The position numbers and the translations under genes are program-made. This document shows, one piece after another, positions 1-13,504 of a stretch of DNA of 64,000 nt; the first letter of the stretch is position 1, and the number at the start of each line of letters is the position of its first letter. The notes under the pieces are model-generated. The model saw only the letters and a list, made by a program, of their open reading frames with translations. It was not told where the DNA came from and did no database searches. The DNA lies in the NCBI RefSeq assembly GCF_041296385.1, contig NC_091020.1, forward strand, positions 27,151,001 through 27,215,000, in the 5' to 3' direction. This DNA is from Aphelocoma coerulescens. Taxonomy: Eukaryota; Chordata; Aves; Passeriformes; Corvidae.

Positions 1-2670
1 CTATATTGTTAACACTGTTTGCTCTTACTCCATCAAGAGAACACTTCAGGGTGCCTACTATAAACAAGGTCCTAAGATTGTGGTAGGGCTTGTGCATTTT
101 CGTTTATAACCATAAATGAACCAAGTGTACCAGAAGTGCCAGTGTGTATTTTTTTTGCTGGACTACTTAATATTGTGCTACTTCAAAGTGTGCTACTTAA
201 AATTGATGGGTATTTTTAATGGCATTTTGGGTTTTCACATTTGAAGCACAGTAGTGTGGAATTCATTCATTTGTGGGGAGGGATCTACAGCATCTGCTTA
301 TCTTTTCACCCTGGCTGTTCACCCTGCTGCTCTAAAACCTGTGATTTCCTGGAGCAAATTTGGGTTGTAAGACCCAGATGTAGAAAAGGGACAAGGATTC
401 TAATCCCAAAGGAATTTGGCTTTTTGGCAGTCACTATAGGCAGACAGGTGTGGATGACTTTGGAGCTGGCTTTAGGTCTGTCACTTGATAGGGCTGCTAA
501 TGAGCTGTTTTATGCTTCCTTGCTGTAGTGGATGATGTTGTAATTCCGCGAATAGAATCAGGTTTCCTTTTGGGAGTATTGTCCACAGCTCCTCAAGAGA
601 TCTCTGCACAGGATCTTTCATGAAGCTGTAGTTAAAGTCTTTTCTGATGCACACATATAGTTATTCTTTTAGTAAATAGGAGTGCCCACCCAGATACTGG
701 TATGCTCAAACATAATGCAATGAATTACTTTCTTCATGCCTCATGGGAGGGAATTCCACAGCCTAACTGGCTGCACAGAGCACTGATCAGGACCAGAGCA
801 TGGGGAAAGCTGTCTTGCAAATGACAAAATGCTCCTTTACAGTCAACTGCAGAGTGTGTCAAAGTCTGTAATGAGCCTTGCTGAACATTTACTAGTGCAA
901 AGGTATGGAAGTTTTAGAAATACATTGAAAAATTTAATTCTGTCCCTGTGGTGTGACAGAATTGCATTGTAAATGCACCGAGGCTCCCATGTGACCATTA
1001 ACAGCATCTTCTCTGATCTCAGATATGTTACAGCAAATGCCCAGAGGAGGCTGAGTCTGTACTGCTGAGACCAAGAAATATTTTATCTTTGGCTGAAAAG
1101 AACGGCAGTCAGGAATACAGCCTGCAGTGCTTTTTGTATTTACCTTTACTTTCCAGTAAGTTTAAAGGTATGACAAAGCATATTGGGCATTAACTATTTT
1201 GTTTGTTTACTCAAGAGTTTGAAAGCCTGACCAAATATGTGTCATGTCTGAAACACAGCTGTATAAATAAATCCAAGATTTTGCACATTAAGTTGAAAGA
1301 AACCTTTTTAATAACTTTTTTTTAGTTTTGTAGTATTTTTCACTCTTACACAGTGGTGTTTTAAAAGGAGATGCCCAGCTTCTTTCAAAGCGTTAAACAG
1401 TTGTGTTTTGTTTGTAACCTTTTACATTGGGACAAGAAAAAGCAATCAGTGAAAAGTTTAAAAGACTGCATGTGTTTTTTTAATGTGAACAAATATCAGT
1501 TAGAAAGCTTTTATGTGAGTAAATAGTTTTCAGCTTGTGGAAAAAGGAAGATCCAATTTTTTTGGAATACCCCTAAATCTGTCTCCATTCCTAACAGGAT
1601 TCCCCAGGTGTCTTCTGTAAAAGAGTCTGACTTCAGAGTGCAACCTTCTCTTGACATATACTGGAATTTTCAAGGGATGTATGAAATGAAATATTTAAGT
1701 ATCTCTGAGTAATTCCCCCACTGCTCTGCTGCTCTGTGATTGTTTAGCCACTTGCTGGGTAGGAGGGTAATACTAGAAAAGAGGATTTGAAGGTGGAGGG
1801 AAAAGGAACTTTGGGTTTTAGTGCAGAAGGCATTGCACTCACAGGGAGAAAGAGGGACAAGTGAACAAGTGGGCCCTAAAGCTGATAAAGTGGTAAAGAA
1901 AAAGCATTGACAGTGCTGTGAAGAGTTTGAGGGTGAGGACTAGTAAGAGAGCCTTCATGCCCTGGGACCTACAGAACCACTTGAAGAGCTCTGTCATGGT
2001 GGAAGGGGTGAGGCCCACACACATCTTATGAAAGTGTGGATCCCATTAATTTAAACAGGAGATGCATATTGAAGTTCTAGCTGTAACCTGATAAAAAGAT
2101 ATGGATAGAGGAGCAGTAGGACTTGGCCACCAGGTGCTGGAGGGAAGAGGAGAGGATCCGTATGGATAGCAGGGTGGAAAAAAGGACAAGCACGCGAGAG
2201 GAGGACAAAGAGCAGGTGGAACTACGAAAGATCCCTTGCCAGAGAAGAGAGATGGTCAGAAGTGGGAGAACCTGCTAGGAGGTCAGGGAGATACACCAGC
2301 AGTTTGCTCTTGCCTGGATATCTGTTGAAACTATTTTCAGGTCAGTTTGGAAATACGCACATTGATCTGATACTGTTTTCTACCTGTTTTCTCTTGTACA
2401 GTTTATCCCTTGCACAATATGAATCAGTTCACTGGTCTTTCACTCAATCAGCAAAAGACATGGAGAAGGCAAGTGCATGGGTTCTCTGTTCCTCTTTTCC
2501 CTTTTTTTTTTTCTTTCCTCTTCTCTTAATACTCTGAAAAAGCTTTATTGCAGAGTTTGTTATACTGTTCTTAACGCTTGGTTCTTTAACGTTCTGAAAC
2601 CAGACATCCCCATCTAGTGGTTATTCCACCTTCACTGACTGAGTACCACTTTGGGGAGAAGGATGCCCTG

Positions 2671-2688
2671 CACACACACACACACACA
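2671..2688. repeat. (CA)9 microsatellite
   Basis: Uninterrupted CA dinucleotide run. Confidence 0.9.
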
Positions 2689-5395
2689 GAGCAGAAAGAC
2701 CAGCTGTAGCCCCTCTGTTACCTCAGTGCTTTCCTTATGGGTGTCTTAAACTGATGTGAGTCCAGAATAAAGTGCTTTTTTTTTTTTTCCCAAAGGAAAT
2801 TTTTTTTACTACTTATAATTTGCATGTGGAAAAAATTTGCTGGTATATGGAAGGGAATTATTTTACTACTGCTTATGACACAGCAAATACACATGAAGAT
2901 GCTTGTCATCATAACTGTGTGCAGAAAATAAAGCAGGATCAGTCTTGTTTTTTATCAAAAAAATGACGAAAAGAACTAGTTACTAGACATTGCTTTGTGA
3001 ATCAAATTATTGCATTAAAGTAAAATTGTTGGGACCTTGTAGCAGATAAAATGCAGAATAATATTTCTGCTGTATGTAATGCTTTGTAGCCTTTCAGATA
3101 AAAACATTATCACTTGTTTTCTTGTTGGAGTCCTGTTCCCTAATGGCTTCACCATAACTCCCTGTTGTGTGGCTGATGGATGTTGGTGGTGGCTGTGAGT
3201 CAGGAGTGGTTCAAGGCTGGTCTTTGTCTGAGAGTTGCCCAGGCTGGGGCTGTAGTGCAGCCGTCTGTCCCTCCTTGGCTGTGAGGGAAATGGTGCCAAC
3301 AAACGTATTTGGGTTCTCACAACCTGGGAAGGGGAGGCATTTTCAGGACCATTTGGGATCAGAGAAAGAAGGGAATCCCCCTGTTATTCAAAGGCAAAGT
3401 CAAGGTGTGAACCAGGTGTAAACCCCCATCTTCTTCCTCACAGGAAGCTTCATATTGCTTTCTCCACCATGAGGTCTCCTCCACCTGTGGGCAAAGAAAC
3501 TTCTCATGGACTTGACTGCTGGCATGGAAGCAGAGTTTTCTATTTCTCCTCAATCTTTTAATTAATTTTGCTTCTCTTCTTGAAGGCCCTTTTACTTTCT
3601 CTATATACATGCATACATACTCAGAGATCACAAGATAATTTGTTGGATCCCGTTCCATGCCCTGAATTAAAAACGCTTGAGGGCCAGTAAGATTTGCTTT
3701 ATGTCAGGAAGGGCTAAAGTGTAGCCAGAGCTAGAAAGCCAGAAAGAAGAAGGAGAAAGAGGCTGTTTATCTGTTCTCCTGCAGAAGGGAAACATCTTCA
3801 GAAGTGCCTGGCTGGGGACTGGGTGCAGAAGCTGGTGTCCACATCAGCTGTATCACTCACCCATGTTTATTGCTGGAGATGGTAGTAAGAGTATTCAGCT
3901 GAAATTCTGAGAATTGGCTCCATTTCCACCTTCCTCAAATGAGTATTTTTAACGTGTATTTTATATGGTCATTTTTCAGAAGACCTCTTTAGTGGAAGTG
4001 TCCTACTACCCAGGCGCTTTCTGTTCCCATAGCAGAAGCAGAACTGGTTCCACATTACATCTGATTTTATTTTTTGTAATCTGTTAATGACTAAAGAGCC
4101 ATTGGGTGGCAGTATCAGCAAGTGAGCACCTCCAGTAGTTGCTAAGCTCAATGCAAAAGTTTCGGTGGAAAGATGAGAAATGACAAGTTTCTTAAGATGG
4201 AAAACACATTTGTTTTTATTTGAAGAGGCTGTGTTTAACTCCACACGATGTATGTTTTGAAAATCTTTTAAAATTAAGTGTAATCTCTTTGCCTATTTTC
4301 TTCAAAAGAAGAAGTCTTCATTTGTAATATCAAGATTTTTTTTTTTTTTAAGCACCTATGAATGTAGAATAAAATTAATCCCGTGCTAAGAATAAGGGAA
4401 ACTGCAGTGCAGGAGTTCTGGTCGATGTGTGCCTTTAGGGTGTGCCTGCCCAGGGGTTTAGGTGCGTTGGAGTTTGGTGTTCCTGAGCTGAGCACACACA
4501 TCAGGGTAACGGCAACTGGGATTCACGTCATACATTTGGTTTCATTTTCCTTTTCCTCACTTTTTGGTTAATACAAAGGTCATTTTCATGTTCAGCTTCA
4601 TGATTGGAAAATAACATTTGTGGTGACCTACTGTTTAATTCTACATTTGGAGGCAGCAGACTTTAAATATTAATGTATTTGTAATGATGTAAAACTTGCA
4701 AAACTGAATAAGAGTGCCTGCTTTTAGGCTTTATTTCTAGCCAAGCATGTGTTTTCTGTAATAGGAATTGTAGTTACTTTTGCCATGGGGTATGGTGTCA
4801 GTTCCATTATAGGGATTTTCACAGAATTACTGTTCTATATGTTCATGCTGTTAGCTCTCAGCACTCTCTCCTAAGTTCAAGGCTGGCAAGACTGTGAAAG
4901 CTGCAAGCAAATTTTAACTTGTTCATAACATCCTTCACTTCACAAATCTCATCCTGATCCCAAACAGGAACATTTTGAGTGGTACCAAATAAAGCCTTCA
5001 TGATCATGTTTTTCACATCTTGCTTTTAAATGCACCAGATAATGCCACTTGTTTAAGCTTAGTCATGTCTGGGAGAATGTCAGGAGTCTGCATCACATGA
5101 GCTGCTCCTCAGATTTCCCAGCCTGCATCAGCATGTTTTCCCGGGTAGAAGCAGAGTGGAGATGTTATTAAAATGGCTCATCCTATATGTTAGTATTAAG
5201 TCTCAGGCTTATTCCTGTGATTTTCATGCAATATTTCATATTTACATTCAGCTGATTTATGTGAAAATACTTTAGTACCTTTTTTTTTCCTTGAAGGTAT
5301 ATGCCTCAGATGGAGGAACATACATTCTAACCAACCACACTCTTTGTGTCCTTGCTGACAATTTCTTTTTCTGCTCGACCCCCAGATTTACCACC

Positions 5396-5762
5396 TTAGG
5401 GCATCTTTGAGCCAACCTTTAGCTTAGTGTTTAGCTTTTTAAACACTTGTATCCTTTCCATGATCTGTTTATAGACCTCGTGTTGCTTGTCCTTTCCCTC
5501 CTTGGAGACCAGGAGGCCAAAAGGACCATTGGCATGTCCTTGCTCATGCTCTGGGTCAACAACCTTCTGAGCAAACACAGCATGTGACAGACAGGGAAAG
5601 CACCCGATACAATCTGGGTTTGTTCCCTCCTGCCTTTGTGGCACTGGTGATAAATGCATCATGCCTAGATATGCTCCCAAATGGTGAGATCTTTGAGACT
5701 TTCCTCCTGAGCATCACTTTCCGATGCTCAAGGGTGCTGTACTCACCACACCAGCTCTGCAA
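5396..5762 (-). pseudogene. Possible protein-derived remnant of unknown family
   Basis: On the - strand two overlapping open frames (5556-5762 and 5396-5680) both look exon-like: charged, Lys/Glu/Gln-rich and GC-richer than the surrounding intron. The second ends in a stop after a segment containing KQIMERIQVFKKLN. Together they suggest a coding fragment broken by a frameshift inside RBM20 intron 1. No family was recognised. It could equally be a chance open stretch, and there is no obvious poly-A tail or target-site duplication. Confidence 0.2.
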
Positions 5763-7179
5763 AACCTGGAGAAGGTGAGGGATGAGGAACCAAGAAGTTT
5801 GGCAGCACCAAAACTCTGGGTTGTCTTACGCCTTGCCATCAGGTGACTTGTATTCAGGACAAAATCTGTTCAGTGTGTTCAACTCCACTCCGGGGCTCTG
5901 TTCCCGAGGTCTCTGATCCTGTTTCAAGAGTCAGGAGTAGATTGGCATTGCTTCCTAAGGCTTCAAGCCTGTGTTTTGTCTGTCTTATCCCTGCAGTCCC
6001 TCCCCTGTGGTGCACATGGAGTTGGATGCCCCACATGTGCCCATATAGGGAAGGGTGTAACTATCTTGTTGACATTGGCTAATCCAGGCAGGCATGTGAA
6101 GGGGCAGCAGAGTGTGATGCTCACATGTAGCGTGGCAGATGGCACTTGGGACTGGCTGTCTCCATCACACCCCTTGGGACTGACATATAAGGCAGGGAAA
6201 GAGCTTTTTTGCGTACCTCTGCATGCTCCTGACAGAGCTACTGAAGAGCTGAGCTGTCATAGCCCCATGTGCTGAGCCACACTCACTCCTAGAGGAGAAA
6301 ATTAATGAATCTTTCCTGTGCTGGAAATTAATGGCCGTTCTGCAATAGTTTTAATTTCTATAATATCTGTGCATTGCATTAGGTGAAAATAACTGAGCAG
6401 GACCAGATGTCTTGCAGGAAACACCATCCTGTATCGGTGAAAGCCTAGCTGATCATGTCCTATTCCAGATGTATGGCCAAATGGGACAAAACTCAATTAA
6501 ATTATTTGTTACTGAGTTTTCATCAATGACATCTAGGTAGCCCTCTAAGTTATCTGTATGCTAATGCTGGAGTGGGCAGCAGAGCTGATTGTGTGTATAA
6601 TTCTCTTTGAAGTTCCAATGATGAACAAAGGCTTTGCTGTCAGTAGACAAACCAGAGAGTGAAAGTGTCTGAAAGTATTTCCAACACAGAGACCACAGGC
6701 CAGATCATAGCTAGAGCATCTGACTGTTACTAAATCTGACAAGAGATTTTGAGACTGATCTGTTGTACAGGAGGATTTTAGGTAATCCAATTAAGTAATT
6801 GAAAACCAATGCACCTATGAGAACTGCTCAGGATCTCTTTATAACAGTGCTGAGCACTGAACACTATCTTCACCTGCTGTCCCATCCACCAAATTAGTTC
6901 CTGTGCAATAATGAACCACTGCATTCACTGTGGACTACAGTACAAAACCTAGTAGGGATAACAGAAAAGTAGGAAATACATCATTCAAGTAGGAACTGTG
7001 TTCTGCCCTTAGATGGAAGCAGTCAGCAGGAGTGCAGGAGGCCAGCATTTTCTCTGCTAGACTGTATTTTCTGTGCAGCAAAAATACTTGTGTTAGAGTA
7101 TTTGATTAGCACAGTACTTGAACCAGGTGCAGAAGAAGCATGAATCCTGGACATGTGAGCAAATCTCAGCTCAGTAAGG

Positions 7180-7340
7180 GTTTTCTTAGTTAGAAAGGAC
7201 CACTAAACAGTGGAGTCTGACCTCAGGTGTAACACAGATATTTCATATTGTGTGACCCAGAGGGTCCTTTACCATCCCAAACCCAGGTTTTACAACTCAT
7301 CCACCCTGATACCAGGGACCAGGATTGACCTGGATCCTGG
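7180..7340 (-). mobile_element. Ancient CR1-like LINE fragment
   Basis: The stretch gaaaggaccactaaacag followed by gtctgacctcaggtgtaaca resembles the reverse complement of old amniote CR1 3' regions (pattern agtctgacctcctgtataacacagg). It is strongly diverged, so the boundaries are approximate. Confidence 0.5.
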
Positions 7341-10300
7341 CAGCCGCCCTACACTGTGATTTCAGTAGTATATATTGGAAGTTAGATTTGATGCTGCCAA
7401 TCTTTGAATCCTCACTCTCTACAGGCACTTGAGCATCTAAAAAAATTTTTAGAAATATTGCTGTGGGCCTGTTTTAGTATCTAACAGTAGTTGCACTTAT
7501 AATCCCAGAAGACTGTGTTAAGGTTTGTCATTGTTTCTTGATGTCATGTTAAAAAGTATTTATGAAATTTGAATGGTCTTGCTGGTGGTTCAAAAATGTC
7601 AATGTCCAGACACCCAAACATTTTGGAATCACAGTTGTGTGGAGTGTTTTTGGTCTTCAACTTATTAGTTTAGATATAGACATTCAAGACAAATGTTCAA
7701 TTTTCCTGTCTATCATAAAGAAGCCGTAGATGAAGTTGTCTCATCCCAGTCACAGTAAGGAAGGTGGTTTCCAGGCTGTAATGCTGGCTACAAAAAGAAT
7801 TGTAGCTTCCCTTTTGTTTGAAGATTGCTATATGGAGCAGCATGAGAGCTCAGGAGGAGTGACTGGCTGTGAGTAAAAGCAGAAAAAATACACGTGAGTT
7901 TTCTGCATGCGGTGTGAAGACAACTTTTTAAGTTCTTTCTTGGGTGAAGAAGATAATGCTCTGTTTTACTGTGCATTACATTGTAGAGGTTGAGATGGAT
8001 GAAACGTACTCCATTTAAAAAAATGCTTGTTATAGAAATATGGGAATTCTTACAGCAGATCCAACCACAATTCTGTCTGCCAGCCTCTCATTTCTTGGGT
8101 ATTATAGAAGCATGACTCTAAAGTTCATTTTGGTAGAATATGGAGATAAGCTTCTTCCAAACCCCACCCTGTAGACGGTGGTTTATGCCCAGAGGTTTTT
8201 AGGCTCATGTTTCATCCAAATATCAGGATGTGTTCTTTACTCAGTAGTCTTCTCTGAGTGGGGATGCTCCCATATCTGAAGATCTTGGTCTAATTCTTTT
8301 TCTTAATTCTGCTGATTAAATATTCAAATTGATCCGTCACATTCCTGCTTGGCTTGCATTGATGCATCTGACTTCTCAGGATGTTTTCCAAATGACGTAC
8401 TGATGTTTTTTGTAACAGTAATACTGTGATCCAGAAGCTCTGGAAATAGGGGCAGAATCTAAATTTTTTTGTGCTTGCTGTAATAAAAAGAGATTTTTAA
8501 ACATGTGAAGTGATATGAGAGCCCAGAAATTATGCTTAGGTGATTTATATGAAAAGATTGACCTCTGAATTACAAAGTCAAGCCTAAACAATCCCGAAGT
8601 AGAGTGTTAGAGAGCAAAATTTCCTGAAAAGCTGCATCACAGGACTTATAGCTCCTCATAAAATATATTATTGCCTTTGACTCAATGATATCTCTCCTTG
8701 TGTGCCAACTGCTAGCTAAAATCTCTTCTCAGCTGCATTATTTCATCTATGCTTTTTCATTTTTTTTTCCAAGTGGTCTGAATGGTTTCTTTCCTTACTC
8801 TCACTAACGTTTAAAGACTGCCAGTGAGCCTTTCTCATCTCACCAACCCCTGAGAGCATCATATTACCTTTAATATGAGGAGAGGGCATCAGGCAGTCAG
8901 GAAACCTTGCATGTGCCAAGAAGGTAGGTATTGAGACTATGTGAAAATGAAGATGCTCCTAGCTGAAATTGAACCAGCTGAGGGACTTCACAGTCTCTCT
9001 CTGAAGTGCACCCACTTTCAAAAGTAATGCTTAATTTTGATCCCTTTTGATCACTTTTAAGGTTGCAAAAAAAGCTAGGAAGACACATAACAGTGAATGT
9101 TAACTGATTTATTCTGAATGGCAGGTCTTTCCTTCTGGGCAGGTAGGGAAAGGACTAGCTGCTGGTTTCTTTCTCTTTCTTCTTTTCTCCTAGCTCAGCA
9201 GATAAATGAGGTGAGGACATGCCACAGGGATGAGACTTGCCAGACTGCCTGGAACACCGTGGTTTTGGGGCACGTTCTTTCCCTGGGTGTGAAGGGAAAC
9301 TCAAGTATCTGATGACAGATGAAAATGTAAGTTGGGGAAAACCATAGAACTGAGAGAGTGAATTTTTTCCCTCTTCAGAGAGATCAGCAGCCATGCAGCC
9401 TGTGTTTTGTGCAGGCAGTGTTTTCTGAAATCAGACTGCCCATGTTACTCTCCTTGCTTTCCTTCACCTCTGGCCTGCTCTGACTCGGTGGAAAAAATGT
9501 CAGTCTGCCTGCTGACAGGGTGCAGTTGGCCGGCCCCGCGCCTGGGCCGGCAGCTGCGGGCAGGGAGAACCTGCAGCGCTCAGTCACATGAAGCCATGTG
9601 CGGGCAGCGGCGGGGATTAGCTCTGCTCCTGGCCGGAAAGGTCCCCATGCGGTTCCCAGGCTGAGCTCACCATATGTGCTTCACATGATTGTCCTGAGGG
9701 GTGACATGAAGTGGAGAGTTCACATTTGAGTGAAAGTTGGTTTGTGTTTCTTCACCCTGTTTAATGTAATGCAGATGCAGAGCAGAACATGAGGGCGCTT
9801 GTGCTGGGGGGAGATGTGGCAGGCTGTAGAAAAGCCCTGTAGCTTTTACTAATTCCTTCTTCTTCCCCTGAATTTTACGCTATTTTCTGATGGGAGTTGT
9901 CTGTGTGAAGGAACCCCCTTAGACCACCTGTTAGGTGCCTTTCCCCTTTCAGTCACGGTCTTTGCCATCTCTTAAACATTGAGGGTTTTGTATTTGGAGA
10001 GAAGCCAAAAACTTGAACAATAGTTTTCTCCCTTTGTGGGGCAGAGAGAGCTCTCTGACATGGCGCAGAAAGGAAGAAAGAAGGCAGGAAAAATTAGAAA
10101 ATATGGGTGGAGAACTCTCCAGTCTCCACTTTGGGTGAGTGTGAAGTATTGCAGGATTATGATTTTTTTTTTTAAAGGTAAGAGGTGTGTACTCACAGGC
10201 TGATTTAGTTTGTGGTTTGCCTTAGTGCAAGGTAATTTTGGAAATGGCATCTTCCATAGAAGGATCATGTCACATACAGAGTGCCAGTGCTATTGCGAAA

Positions 10301-13300
10301 GGTTTCCAGACTAATGCTGGAAAAAGGAAGTTTAACAAGCTCTTGCTGTGAGGAACATCGTCTGATGGGCTGAAGAGGCTCGTGTCTCTGTGGCAAAATA
10401 GGAATATTTTCTTTATTTTGATCTTTGGATATGAGAGAACAGCTCATTTATTTCTTAATAATAGAATTTATTTCTTAATTGACATATATGCTCTGTCAAT
10501 GTTAGAAGCAGAGACAGGAAAATAGGTTTTGTGTCTACGTTAATTTTTTAATAATGTGAAATCTGGGAAAGATTGTTGATTTTACCACCCACATGTAAGG
10601 CACAATATATTTGGGTTTATGAAAGTGCCAAGTTTGTTCTTGGAAAGCTTTGGTTTTCAAGGAAAAGGTGGATCAGCTATAAGAAGAAGCCTGCTTAGAT
10701 AACTTGCCGAAGGCTGCGTTGCGGGTGTGCAGGCTCCGTGTTACCTCTTGCTCTTGCTTTGGAGTCCCAGCAGAACCTGTGGCACAGGTCAGTGCTCATG
10801 CACTTTTGGAGCAGTGGATTAGTGCTGGATGATGACTTTTCCTTTCGCTGAACATTTCCGAGCAGGCAGATACATGATTTGAGCGATAATACTGCTCGAG
10901 CTAACAAATATCAACAGTGTCTTTCCAAAAAACCTTCACCATCCTTAGGAAGCAGCCAGCCCGAACATGGACAAATTGCTCAGGGAATAAAATGTGATGT
11001 ATTTGAGTGCGTGTTTTAAGAAACTGTTAAAACTTCAGCCGGGCAATGCTTGTTGCCTTCCAGAGCAAGAGCTTGCTTTGTAAGTCCGTCTCCCTCAGTT
11101 TTCATTAGTGAGCTGTGTTTTTTCCACAGTTTGCCTAATTAGACTGTGACCCTCTTCCCAGTAGGATCCCGTGGCATTACACTGTACAGAAACAGGATTT
11201 TGGTGCTGATAAGTGAAGCGATCGAGAACATATGGCATAAACATCAACCGATATTGTTTGCCATCCACACTTGCTGCGTGTAATGCAACGGGACCGGCTC
11301 CTGGTGGCCACGTGATCTGCCTTCCAGTCCTCCATTTGGGGTGGGTTTTTTTCGTTCCTAAAGTTGTGACTTTCTGGAAGGAAGCTTGTAAATAATCGGG
11401 GTGCAGAGAGCAGGTAGAATGTCAGTGGGATGTTACTGAGAGGCATGTGCGCAACGCTGACATCGGCTCCTGGCCGCGCTCCCTCCGCACCAGCTCGCTG
11501 CTCCGGGCAGCCCTTCATGTCACAAGAAGGTAAGATCATGTCGTGTCACCCGTGTCCTCCCACCGCCATGCCGAAATGCCTGTGTCCCCTGTCCCCAGCA
11601 AGGAGGGACACTAATTTGCCAAGTGAAGTATCTTAGCGTCTTTAAAATTTAATTTTGAAGTACAGCTCTTTCTGTAACACAGGGAAAAGACAGGCAAGTG
11701 CAGCTCTGGCGGCAACAGCTAACTGGGATTTCCGATTAAAGATACAATCTGGTTTGGGCAGTATCTTCTTATCGTGCTTAGCTTTTTGTAATAAAGGGCT
11801 TTTAGATTTTAAAAGACATTCCACACCCAATTGTATCCTATTGATTTTCCATGGTTAACCACTCTGTAATAAACCTCATAGTCTGTGTGAATAGGCACAA
11901 AGCACAATTATATTAATGTTGTTTACAACCAGTGGGCAAAGAATTATTTGCAAAATGTGAAAGAAGTCAAAATACCAAAATATTTCAAAGACATTTGAGT
12001 TTGGAAATGCCTTCATTAGACTATGAATAGAGTTCCTTGGAATAAAAAAAGGAAAAAGATGAATCAGAGTATTATTTTTTTTTTTGTTTTGTCATTTTAT
12101 TGTTTGGGGTTTTTCTAATAACTGATACTTTATACTTCAAGAGAGTTTTTTAGTTTCAGAAGTAAAGCCTGGTAAATAAATACAATAACATTAAATAAAA
12201 TAATAATTATTTTTTTATAAAAGCAATAGCGATAATAACTTTCTTAGATGTCTTTTCGCACAAAAAATGAACCTGGGTCCTCGGGTGTTTTGCAGTTAAA
12301 AGATACATCAATAACACAAGGTGTAACATCTACTATGCAGGCCAGTGGGATAAATAGAAACTTCTTTTTCCTCCATCATATAAGCTTCTACAACATTCAG
12401 ACAACTAAGCAGACCGTGTACATTTTAGTGAAAATAGACAAACCTTCAAGCAAAAATTAAGAGGAAATAAGGCAGTGCTTAACCAAAAAGTAGTGGCCGG
12501 CCGTCTCCATTGACAGTTCTGTCAGCAGGACTGGGCAAATGCCCAGCTCAGTGTTGTGGATAGGTTAATATCTTCACACTTTTTCCTTCCTCACAGCTGC
12601 CACATGCAGTGCTCTGAAACCTGATATTTTTCATCAAAAACGGATTCTTATTTTCTGTCTTAGTATACTAATCAATTTTACCATGCAGAGCTTGGAGCAT
12701 ATTAACTGTCAGTTACTCCTAATTAATACTGAAGGCAGACAGAAAGAGAGAACAAAATAATTGACGTTATTTAATACAAAATGATTCTCCCAATTTTGTT
12801 TCCTTTATGGAAAACTCTTTTGGTTCCTGTTCAAGATTTAAGCACCGTCCTGTTTAATGTTTTGTTTCACAAGGTTGCTTGAATGGCAGTTTATTATTGA
12901 AGACAATAAATTAAACTTCTCAAAGCTAAAGAGTTGCAGCAGTTCTGGCACAGGCTGTTTTTTCCCCAGAAGAAACATGCTCAGGTCTGATTCATACAAC
13001 TGTTGCCCTCTAACATAAGAAAATTAAAGAAAACCTCCTATATATCTTTTAAGATTCACATTAAATTTCTTTAGCATAGAAATTGGAATGCATTAAAGAA
13101 AACAGAGCAGCATTAATTGCAAAATAGATAATGAAAGCTTCTAGTCTAAAATACACTACGTATTACTTCGGTGTAACAGTATGAATATTATGGCCTAGTA
13201 TTAAAGGCTGATTTCAAAGAGATCACAGAAAGAGAGCAAACTTCTTTGATGTTTTATGCTTAAATTAAATATAACCAAAAAGGGATACAGGAGCATTGCT

Positions 13301-13465
13301 CTTGCTACAGTGAAATCAGGAAAGGCTTTGCAGCGTGCTTCAGTAACAGCTGAATTAGATCGGGGCTTCACAAGGTTAATGTATAATAATTTATGTATAC
13401 CAGTAGTGTGTGTGAGTACCTAAACAATAGGAATTTATAACATTTATGTTGTATAAACTTCGTTT

Positions 13466-13504
13466 TATATATATATATATAAAAATATATATATGTATAT
13501 ATAC
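13466..13504. repeat. Interrupted (AT)n microsatellite
   Basis: TA/AT dinucleotides with short interruptions (tatatatatatat, aaaa, atatatatatg, tatatata). Self-complementary and likely easily melted. Confidence 0.85.

Noticed and set aside
11430..11535. Short ORF ending at a strong donor (caagaag|gtaaga), considered as RBM20 exon 1 or an alternative first exon
   Set aside because: Its phase (one leftover base) does not fit exon 2, which needs two; the frame that would fit has no ATG. It lacks the Pro/Gln-rich N-terminus.
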